A DNA stretch of 64,000 nt from Dastarcus helophoroides (Eukaryota > Arthropoda > Insecta > Coleoptera > Bothrideridae), in the NCBI GenBank assembly GCA_028583605.1, contig CM053325.1, positions 47,624,987 through 47,688,986 of the forward strand. The letters run 5' to 3'. This document shows, one piece after another, positions 13,501 to 25,500 of the stretch. Position 1 is the stretch's first letter; each line of letters begins with the position of its first letter. The notes beneath the pieces were generated by a model that saw only the letters and a list, made by a program, of their open reading frames with translations, was not told the DNA's origin and made no database searches. The translations under genes and the position numbers were made by a program.

Positions 13501-16500
13501 TTTTTTGCACAATTATCCTTTGGATCTTTCAATTAGCTGCACCTCAGTTAGAGAGTTAAAGTTAAGAGATTTAATACTTTAATTTATACATGTGACATCA
13601 CGAAACTTATGACTAGTCTCCTTCCTTGTCACACAATGTCACACTTTATTTACCTCCTTTCTCCCTCTTAATATGTGACGTATTTTACGGACGACCCCTA
13701 AGTACTTTTATACATGTTTCAAGATTATGGAAATAATTCTGCAGTCAAATAATCAGTGCTGGATTTACCTATAGGATGTAAGAGATATAGCTTAGGGCCC
13801 CCACCATCATAAGGGGGGGGGAGGCAAATGGGGTAGAAGACCTTTTTTTTAGTCGATAAAATTTTTGGTGTGAACATTTTTTTTTGCTCGCAACACTGGT
13901 CCCATATCTCAAACAGCTTAGGGCCTGATCAAATTTAAATCCGGCCTTGTAAATAATACGTAAAAATTTTATAGATACAAGATATTCACTCTACATGCTG
14001 CGAAAAGTTGCTACATGAAACAATTTATCCGGCCTTACAGTTGTCTAATAATTACTTTGTTCTTTGCCAATAAGATAATTGAACTAGTAAACTTTCCAAT
14101 GTAATGTAAAAGACCAGCACTTGCTTCAATGAACTAATCATTCGAAACCTATTAGACACTAGCTTTGTGCAACATACCCGAGGGTTATATAGCATATTCC
14201 AAAATTGCCAGAGGCACTCACAATAACAGATAACAAACCAAACAGCTTCTATTAAATTTAATTCGTGCTTTTTACCTTGCTTTCATTGTTGAAATTATCT
14301 TTTATAAACAGTGCTCCCACAGCCATACCCATCTTTTTATTTGTCCATTCCACACATTGTGACCACCGGTGCCTTTCGCTAAGCACCCCTTGTAATATTT
14401 TTCTAAATTCTACCCTTTCTTTTTGATATTCATCAATTAAATGAGGAGTAAGCGACATAATTAATCTCCATAAAACATAGTTGTGGATTATTCTAAAAAG
14501 AATCAAAGGATCAAAGGTGTAAATTTCACTATTTTATTTGATTTTTCATCCCCGTTTACTTTTTTTACAAATTCAGATCCGCAGAGAATATCTAAAGACG
14601 ATAAATATTTTAATTTAGTTATTTAGTTAATTAAATTAAAGAATTCTTCTGTCAATAATATATACGAGGTATGGCAGAAAACTAATGAGACTGGCAACAC
14701 TACAAGCGATCTGGTAACGCTGCGCTGTTGTCCGTGATAGAGCATGTGTATCAGTATCATCCACAATAAATGGTATCATCCCATAGTTCAGTGCGAGTTT
14801 CAACTTTGCCTGGTAACGACGTGATTTTTGTTACTGCTGAAGTTGTGTTTTGGTTCTGCGTCACGCAAAATGGAACAGCAGCATGTGGAGCAACGTTGTG
14901 CCATTAAATTTTGTGTTAAGCTGGAAGAATCGGCTCAGGCGCGTGAGACCAGACATTGCAGACAAATGGATGCTCCATCATGACAATGCCCCATGTCACA
15001 CTGCCCTCTCTCCGTCACAGAATTTTTGACCCCAAAAGGCATTCCTTTGGTTCCCTCCCTATTCATCTGACCTCAGTCCCTGTGGCTTTTTTTTCTAAAC
15101 TGAAACATGTCCTCTAAGGACGTCATTTCAGGACTGTCGAACCGTCCAAAAGAGTGTAACGGACATGCTGAAGATCATACCGGTTGAAGAATTTCAGCGC
15201 TGCTACCAAAACTGGAAACAATATCTTCATCGGTGTATAGCTGCCCAGGGAACTACTTTGAAGGGGGTAAGATTGATGTTTGCAAACAAAAAAACTTTGG
15301 TAAATAAAAAAATCAGCCTTTTCTGACATACCTCGTAGTCCAGAAAATAAAAAGTATTGTTATACTTATAATATTTTCTTAAAGCCTATTTTATCAACTA
15401 TTTTTTAATAAATCTTAATTATATGTGTAGATATCGAAAGTAAAAATTCTCAGCGAATGTTTAAAAACCTAGCATTGTCAATATGTTCTCACCTTCTATT
15501 TGTTTCATTTAAAATCTTCCCCATCTCTATAAAATAAGATAATCCATACGCTACAACAGGCTCTTCTGTATCGATTTCATCGAAAAGAAACGACTTTAAA
15601 TACTCGAGCCAGTTAATTTGAGGCACTATTTGTTGCAGTTCTCCTAAAGTTAATTTCTTGTATATTAAACTGGTGTCATGTCTATCAGCTTCTGGTAAAG
15701 ATGCCTTAAAAAATATTTTTGAAATTAGTTGATATTTAATAGTGACATAACAAGTTATTTGTTGAAGTTCAATATTTAGAACTTCCATAAACCGAAAAAA
15801 ATTAATAGTGAGATACTACTTCCAGCTATCACATTACTACTTGGCCAGATATTAATCTGTATTGAGCTAGAAAGTTAATAATTTTAAAATTTTAATACGT
15901 CATAAGTCCTTTAAATAAATCGACGGCTGGCTCTCTTTCTTACACATGCACGACTAAAATAATTAGATTCTTACATTAGCCAATCGCCTTTCAAATTCGA
16001 CGACTTCCTTGAGTTCCTCATTAGCTCTAGTTTTATTTGCTCCTAAAATAACTGCAATATTTGTCATGTATCTGTGATATGCTGCAAGATCTCCTTCACT
16101 TATTGCCTTCAGATAATAATCTCTGCTGGGCAAAGCTAGCTGCATTTGATCCATCTGCAACAGGAAAAGCAAATATTTAGTATTCATTAAATGTTTCATA
16201 TGTCGATATCTTCAATTGCTGGTTTCATAAATCAATTAATTAGCAAATAATCATAGGAGGTAACACGTAGTATTTGAACAAGAATTTTTAAGGTAAGGAC
16301 ACAAGGTATTCCTGCAGTGATGATAAAACCTTTTTTTAAGTACAATCCACTCGCAAAGGGTAATCCTATTTTGCCTTTGGAGCACAGCAAGTAGAATGTG
16401 GAAATGAAAATAGAGGGCGATGAACCATCTTTTTGAATGATAGGTTATAATTATCGGGGAAAATTTTGTTCGGTAATGAATTTTATAATTTGAAAATGCT

Positions 16501-19500
16501 ATAGAAAAAAGTCTCCCCAAACAAAAATCTTTACTGTGCCAAGCTGGACCTCACGGGAATTTGCTACCTCCGACTGTTTTGTTTGCCGCAAAGATGTTAC
16601 TCTTGTGGGAGTCAGACTAATTAATTATTGTGAACATCTCCCATGAAAGTAGTTATAGAAAAGACAATAAGTCACCAACCATCCGCCTGTGCTTCAATAA
16701 TCCGAAATGCTGTCAATGTCTCCTCATTAATAAAGCGAATCGCTCTTCTTTCAATTGAATCCAAAAGAGCCAAAATGGAGCTCAACTCCAAACATAAGAA
16801 AAGTATTTTAGTTTCGCCTTTATGACCAACTGTTGAGAGGTGAAGTGTCTTTTAGCTCCAAAAAGAAAGCCTAGCTTCTGAGAGGCGGACTTAGATCTCA
16901 TAGAGATAATTTTACCACCCATGAGGATTTTAGTTGCATTATCTCTTGATGTTTTCTTTAAGAACAGTGGCCTGAGTTTTTGAGGCATTGTGTCTACAAA
17001 ATTTTTCTTCCGTTCCAGAACGACCTCGAGATTCCGATTAATCATGTGTATCTGCTGTTTTTTTTAGTCTATTTGAAACGACGATGGACAATGTTTTGTC
17101 GGTTTCGAAGTCGCAGTTAAGAGATCGGTTAACTGCAAGAGTAAATAGAGCAGGAGACAGAACAGATCCTTGCATTAATCGCAAATGTTTCAAATGAGAT
17201 GCCATCAACGACGACCTAAACAGATCTATTATCTAAAAAATTGGATTTGGTTTGAAGTATTCATTTAAATTTCTTAAAAATTTCTTACTGCCATCATTCG
17301 AAAAAAGAAAATAAAAACATAAAAATTGTTTTTTGTGTGACAGCGCCTATATTTCATTTTGGTCTTGTGACATGCGATATATTAAATTATTTAAACAATT
17401 TTTCTGCATTCGAAATTGAGAAAATTCAGTATGACCTTCATAAAAAAACCTAAACATAAAACTGATTAACCATAAAGTTACTAAAGCACTGAACTAAACA
17501 CTGTGGCTAACGATTTAGTTAACAGAAGGTTTTACTCCTTTACTACAGCGGCAATTCAATAAATAATTAACGCGATACGTATTTGGCCAGCTGAGCATTT
17601 TAGCGCATACTAATCTTAATTGATTCTAAAAAGAAGCATTAACACTGTATTTTCTAAATCGCAATGCTGATGATGTTGATGCTTCTTTTGCTAATCAATT
17701 TTAGGATTAGTACACTTAAACATGCCAGTTCAGCTGGCAAAATATGTAGCGCATAAGTATTTATTTTTCCCACTCTCACCCGTATATTCTCTGTTTTTTT
17801 ATACCTTGCGAGCAGGATAGATAGACCATATCAGTCTAGTAAACGGATATAACGAAAGTCGCGCCGTGATAAAGACGAATGTCATTTTTAGATTCAGAAT
17901 TATACCATAGAATCTGTCAAAGTGACTTCGGTATTTACTAGGGTTTGTCGGTTTTTAAAAACCGGGTTTAAAAACCGGTTTTTTGGAGAAAATTATGAAA
18001 TTCGAAAACCGGTTTTTTAGTAGAAAATATCAGTTTTGAAGTTATGAATAACACTTTAAAAAAAATTGAAAATGACAAATATAGCCAAATGTACCAGATT
18101 GATGAAAACACTGTTGCAAGCGGTTTGGTTCTTGGAATCATATCGGACCGATATGATTCCAAGAAACGGTGTGTTTTGTCTATTGGATGAATTAATTTAG
18201 ATTTTATATAGTTTGTCTTCTGGTTTCTTTATGTACAGTTCATAAATTCAGTGTTCAGTGCCATTGATCGATTTGATATAGATGATATTATACAAAATGT
18301 AAGTAGGTAATATATTTTAATATTATAAAAATATAAATTTTTATTTATATTTTTTATATCTTTGTAGTTCTAAATGTCAGACGTGTGGAATTATTTCAAA
18401 AAAGTAGAAAAAGGAAAAGCCCGTTGTATTTATTGCAATAAAATTCTTACTTGCAAAGGATCAAGCACAAGCAGTCTACATAATCATTTGAAAACAGTGC
18501 ACGATAAAATAACCGAAAAAAAAATCATCTGATGCCGATCCGAGTTCACAAACAAGTACACAGCCCTGTATTCTTAACTTTGTGAAAAGGACTAGTTTAG
18601 AAAAAATTGTATCAAAGCTTGCTGCATTGGATGGACTATCTATTAATTGCATAACAAATAGCTCGTTCATACGAGAGTCATTGCAACAACGAAATTATTG
18701 CTTACCACAAAATATTTCTAGAGTTATGAATCTTATTTATAAGTTTTATGAAACTATAAAAATGAAACTATAAATGAATAAAATTGAATGAAGAATAAAG
18801 GGCAAAAATTTTCTATAACTATAGATGAATGGACTAGTAAAGGAAATCGAAGATATTTAAATATTAGCGTATATCAACTTGAAAAAGATTTTAATTTAGG
18901 ATTAGCTCCGATATCAAGTACTTGCGATGCTAAAAAATACTAAAATTGGTTTCTAAGAAACTAAAAACTTTTAATCTTGATTTATCAACCGATATAGTTG
19001 CATCAACAAATGATGGTGCTGCTGTTATGAAAAAAACTGGCCACATATTACCAGCGATTAATCAATCAACTGTGTTATTCACATGCCATACACTTAGCAG
19101 TTACTGATATACTATATAATAAAAATAAAAGTCCATTGGAAACAGATTTAAATCCTACAAGTGAGGACTCTGAAAATGACGAATCTGATAATGACTTTGA
19201 AGAATTAGATTCTCTTGACATAAACAATTATAAATTACGTGTTCCTGAATTATTGGATGATTATAAAAATATTATTTGTAAAGTAAGGAAAATTTGCAAA
19301 TATTTTAGAAAATCCCCTGTCAAAAATAGCATTCTTCAGAATCACATGAAACGGAAATACGAGAAAGGATATAATCTTATTCTTGATTGTAAAACAAGAT
19401 GGAATAGTTTAGAGGCCATGTTAGAAAGCTTTGTACACCTAAAAAAATGTGTTGTTTTAACTTTGAATGACCTTAATGCTTCTCATATGTGGAATGAAGA

Positions 19501-22500
19501 TGAAGAAGAATATTACAAAGTTGTAGAATTCCTTAAAGTTTTTGGTCCGATAAAATTAGCAGCCGAAGCTTTAGGTAGACAAGACGCAAATTTATTAACA
19601 AGTAAAAGTATATTTGAATTTTGCTGGGTGAACTACAAAATTTGAAATGCGAAATTAGTCAGAAATTATTACACGCTATAAAGGCACGGATTGAAGAAAG
19701 AAGAGATGTAGTATTAGTTACACTTATCCTTTATTTACAAAATTCTCAAACTGTTTAAACGAAATCTTCTAATAAATTCCTTCCATTAGCAACGAAAAGT
19801 GACATTATTAAGTTATCCGGACAAATATTATCAAGATTATATAAAGATTACTCTACAGGGAAGAATATGTTATTCAAAAACCTGATGAAAGCGATATTCA
19901 AGAGCCAGACAATGTTTTATTGAAAAATGCTATGGAAGTGGCAATTAATAAATATTTAAAGGAACCGGAAGAAGTGACTTCCTCTACTCAAACTGTAAGA
20001 AAAGAGTTTTTGGTCCTGGAAGCCACAAATAAAAGGACAAAAAATTTAGAATTATTATATCAGGCTTTAAAAACGATTAAGCCTAGTTCGGTTGCAAGTG
20101 AGAGGGTATTTTCTATTAGGGGGAATTTTGTGAATAAACTAAGGACACGGCTAAATAGCAAATCGATAGACGTCCTCTGTTTTCTGAAATCATATTTCAT
20201 TAAACAAAAAAATAAATAGAATATTTAAATTAGTATTAAAATTGCCGGGAATAGAAAATACTCGAACCTTTGCTTAATTGTCTTTAAAACTAAAATTGAT
20301 TTTAATAAGTATGTATGCATAAACTTTATTTACTTTATTATTGTCTTTTGGCTTTGACTATAATTTACATTATATATAATACACAGTTATATATTTTCTA
20401 ATTGTTTTTAATAAGTATCCATCTGTATCTAATAGCATTGTTTTTTAAAAAAATAATATGGTTATTATAAAAATATGAAAATATATTGTTTTTATTTATT
20501 CGAACCCTTTGCTGAATAACTCGTTTCACTATTATAAAAATATTTACATCCTTATATGTGAAATTTATGCATAAACAACGAATAATTGTTTTTAAAATTA
20601 TTTAATCCTGGTCAACTATTATTTCCTTGTTCTACTAAATTGCATAAAAAAATTTACTATCAATAAAATTGAACAGTAAATATTTTCAGTCAAAAACTGC
20701 TTTTAATCACTTTAAATTTTCTGTTAAAATTTTTTGTTCGAATTACAGAATATTCGAGCAAAACATTTTTTTATAAAAATTCGAAACCGGTTAAAACCGG
20801 TTTTCTGGAAAAATTACTACTCGAAAACCGGTTTTCTAAAATGTCGGTTTTTGTATAAACCCTAGTATTTACCAAAGAAAATATTTAAAATGAGTGCTTT
20901 TAGTGTAGAATCAATAAACTTTATCCCAGCGGACATTTCTGAGGCTGCAAGTGAACTATTCAAGATATTATTACCTTAGAAATCAAATAGTAAATATAAA
21001 TTTTGTTACGATAAATGTATGACGTTTCAATGACACATGGACACTATAAAATATATTAGAAACTGCAAATGTCACATCAAAAATTATTGATTTGCTAAAT
21101 CGTATTTTAGTCTTTGATAGATCGTAGTCGTAGGAAAAATAAGCTGCACAACTCGAGCGGATTTTCCATATCGTACTCGAACGATTTCGTTCTGTGCGAT
21201 ATGGACATCATATCCGCTCTTGTTGTACAAACTATTATAATTGCCGATGTGATAAAGGGGTAAAACCTTCTATAGGCTAAACCACAAAGTTGCCATAATT
21301 TTTTCGAAAATTATTCAGTAAGAAAAATAACACAGGTTCACAAAAAAAAGTTGTGTGCTGGGGGCAAGACTATGATTTTCTGGGGAATTTTTCTCACTGA
21401 ACACGAATCTGAAGTCAAAATTCTGGGTCTATGAGCAAATAATCGAGAAAAGCCCAAAAACCCAATAAAAATATAGTGACTTTTATAGGTTTTTTTTTGG
21501 GGTTTTTCTTGATTATTTGCTCATTGACCCCCAATTTTGACTTAAGATTCGTGCACAGGTCCACAAAAAAATGCAATAGTTGGCCAATAGAAAGCAACTT
21601 TGACTGGTTAAATTTAGTCATAAATTGACTGATAAGCCAAATATTCGTTTTATTTCTAATAACTACACTGACGCCACTACTGGCGAATGCCACTGCAAGT
21701 CAAAACAAGTTAGTATGCTTTGAAAAAAAAAACGAGTTCGCGATCTCATCAATGACTGAATTTTAATTGAAATATGGGTAGGCTTAATGCTGACCCATAG
21801 GAACAGAAGAGGAGTAGTTAAAAGAATTTCCTAAAGGAGGTCTCTTTGCATTGACTAAAAAATACGCCGATATATTTACCGGTATCAGTGTGATTAATAG
21901 TTGAAGTGCCCAAAAGATATTTTTTTAAGTTTTTAATTACTGCTAGCGACTTCCAAATCCTTTCCAAAAATTAAATAAAAAAATACTACTTCATATTGTA
22001 AGGGAGAGAATCATATGGCAGGGTGCAGCGATAATATTTCAAAATTCGAAAAAAAGGGTCTGCCCGAGTGTATATCTCACAATTTAACAAATTCGCTGTA
22101 GCACCATTTTCTAATAAAGAATTAATAAAATTACCATTTGGATTTTTTTTACCTCTCTATCACTTATTTACACCTACCTACTTCTTACTTTTTGCCCACC
22201 TGGATGATGTTTACAGAGCTGTTTTTGTCGTCTGGTCCGATCCATTGTTCAATTAGCACTCCTTCATTATAAATCCCTCGAATTCTCCCCAATAAGGTTT
22301 CGATTGTGAAATTCGGAGCTACCCAATCTGATTTGGTTACTGGCCATCCTCCAAGAATATCCAAAACTTCGCGCAAAGGAGCATCCCCAATTTTTCGAAT
22401 TTGATCTAGAAAGGGAAAACAGATAAGATAAAGTTGTACAAATCTGATTTAATTGAATAACAATTTGCGCAGTGTGCATCTGCTTAGTAAAGTTATTAAA

Positions 22501-25500
22501 ATGTTCAACATCTAAGCAGTCATGAATGTGCACTAGTTACAGAAATTAAGTGCAAAGTTTTCTTTGCAAACTACAAGTCCTAGTTATTGGTTTTCAATAA
22601 AAAAAATATTTAGAGCGAAAAAGTTGATTGAAAAGATAAAAAATACGTAAGGAAAGATATTTGTATAAATCAGTATAACTTTGTAAATAAAATATAGACC
22701 TTTTTACCTTTAATAGATTCCAAAGCAACCCTGAAAATTTCAAAGCCCTGCTATTTTTTTACTATATAGGAAATGATTGAATTTGAGGTTTTGCTAAAAC
22801 CAATTTACAGTTAAAAAAAATCGCTCCACTTTCGCGCTTTCGAGGCTTCTTTGAGATATTTTGAGAGTGATAAATTACAGTCAATCAATCAACAAATTTA
22901 ATTGTAAATATACAGAAATTTGTAAGGCAGCTTCTCCATTAACATGTTTTCTAACACATTTGAATAAACAATAAACATGTAAGATGATGTCATTTCTGAA
23001 ATGTTTTCTAGTTTACAGATTTGTATTTTCGAAACCGGTACCGAACCGGTACAATTGTTCTAGCAACTATTCGGCAACTTATAAGTTTCCTAAACAACCA
23101 TTCTTTAAACTAGGAAAGATGTCAGAACTGATTTTCGCTTACAAGTATACTCATTGTGAGATGAGTCAGTCAACTGCATTTTAAAAGTTGCCAGTTTGTT
23201 AGGAAAGTTAATTCCTTGATTTTATATCTCGACATATCCATTATTTCCAGAGTTATACCAACTTAAGCGAATATTCCTAATTACATAGTTTTTTACTTTT
23301 TCCAGTCAACTTTCTCGTGGTAAAAAATTGTTTTTACCAAAACCAATCTAGCACTGGCAGAGACTGCCTTGCAGTTGTATCCTACTTTTATTTTCTGAAC
23401 GAAAATTATTTCATTTTTATTTTATTTTAATGGATTACCAAAGTCAAACATTAATTTTTTGTTTTGAATTACGATAACTTAGTAAAGTCATCGTACAAGT
23501 ATCGGAAACTGCTCAAATCAAAGAGGATTAAATTTATCTAGAAGAGTTTTGTTATAGTATCATTGGAAAACATTTATCTTAGGCCGTGAACTTTTTTTTA
23601 AAGGCAAGCAAAAATTTGAAAAATTATATTCCAATTTTTTCTTATGATTACTCAAAAACCGGTAATACTCGAATATTTTAAAATCAAAATCTAAAAACTA
23701 GAAAATTGGAGCTTTAATTTGATATTTTCTATTTTTTTCTAAGACCATTTTTCTTTCAGTTACAAGACTTTTGGGAATCCCCTAAAAATTTGGAATTTTC
23801 TTTGCAGTCTTTAATTTCTGTGACTATTGCACAGATAATAATACATCTATTTGTTTATTTGAAGACAAAATAACGTACATCGTCCAGAGACCTGCACGAG
23901 TAAGTACAAATGTAATTGGATTATAATCGCCGATTATTTTTCACGAGTATGTAATCGAGAAATTGGCATCGTGGCATCGCCACATCGTTGGAATCGTACC
24001 GAATATACTCATTTGTAATCGTGCACATGTGACATGACTTTCAAAAATATTTGTCAAATATCCATTCTGTCAAATGTCAATTTAACCAAATTTATTTAAT
24101 CTTATATTTGATTTATCGCCTGGATCATGTTTTATTGTTGTTTTTGCTTTTGTATTCCTCTTTGTTTGCAGATGTATTCATTTTTGCAGTGCTATTAGTT
24201 ATAAATATGTCAGGATAATATTATTTGTATTCTCCAAGGGCTTATGCTCTTCATTTTAACGATGCCGATTACTACTCATACTCGTCTCATGACGTCACGA
24301 TTACTTTAATCGGCATCGTTGTACTCGTCAAACGAGTATCTTGTACGTGTAATCGCCCAATGCCTACTCACTCGTGCAGGTCTCTAGTACACAATTCGAT
24401 GTTCTTTTCATACTTCTTATTCTCTAATCCTAATCCTGTTTTGAGCCAATTTGTTTTACCATAAATTATTGTGGTTTGGGGGGGGGGGAGAAATCCATTT
24501 TTTTCTAAAAATTAGAGTATTAAATTTTCAGTTTTTTCCTCTAAATATTCTATTAGAAAACCAGAATGACGATCTTTCTATAAATGTGGACTATATTTTA
24601 GAAGTTTGGGCTTTTTTTTTTAATTTGTTTTGCTTTATAAAATCTGGGTAATTCGGAAATTTAGACTTTCTGCTCATAATTCCAAGTTAAGGTTTTCATT
24701 TGTAACTTTTTTCATAAAACTTTGATGCTAACGGAGACTTTTGTGTTATAATTTTAATTTCAAAATTTTTAGATATTTCGCAAAATTCAAAATATTTGAC
24801 TAAGTATTTTGAATAAAAATCTCTAGTTTTGTTTTTAATTTCAACTTTAAACACAAAAACATATTGTTTTTTTTTAATTTCCACTTTAATCTCGAAATGT
24901 CTTTCATCCCTAAATTTTGAGTTTTTTTATAGCTGTTCGATATTTTTTATTAAAATTTCGAGTTCAGATTCGAACTTTTCTGTCAATTTCGTGTCATTTC
25001 GGGCAATGGCCCCAAAGTATAATGTGGGGCTACTGTGATTTGATACCTGAACTCTCCCCCAATAAATTTTCTGACAACAGCCCTGTGCGTATAAAATTAT
25101 AAGTAATTACTTACGAATATCCATGCAAGTATTATAAAATGTTTTCGCTTTCCTTGTAGCTTCATTATCTTCTAGTGTGATCGGTTCTTCTAAAACACCT
25201 GAAAATCCACGTTTGCAAAAGTCAAATAGAAATCTATGTGTCAATTACAACTAAAACTTTTGAGCGAAGTTCAATATAACATTTGTCGTACAGATAAATA
25301 CCTTTTAAAATAACTTGAAGTTGATCAGCCATTACTTCAAATGTGCTAATAGAACTTTTATCTTCCGGTATCAAATGTTTCTTATTCCAGGTGCCACACG
25401 CGTATTGAAAAAAATCGATACAAGGATCCATCGCTCTGTCCATCGCAGATAAGAGAGATGAAGCTGAAATGAGACACAAACTGTTAAACATACATATTCA

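Larger units (their letters stand above)
17939..20864 (+). mobile_element. hAT transposon, 2.9 kb, degenerate, perfect 8 bp target duplication
   Basis: Ends TAGGGTTTGTCGGTTTTT and inverted TAGGGTTTATACAAAAACCG, flanked by GTATTTAC at 17931-17938 and 20865-20872. Both subterminal regions carry repeated AAAACCGGTTTT palindromes, likely transposase-binding sites. It contains a broken BED-finger hAT transposase. Intronic in neprilysin, opposite strand. Confidence 0.95.
20873..22199. other. Neprilysin intron 5 (5' part) with two hairpins
   Basis: Apart from the hairpins at 21146 and 21397 no gene or array is recognised. Confidence 0.4.

Noticed and set aside
24225..24651. 79- and 66-codon plus ORFs
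   Set aside because: Fall on the MITE right end and an A+T block; no domain.
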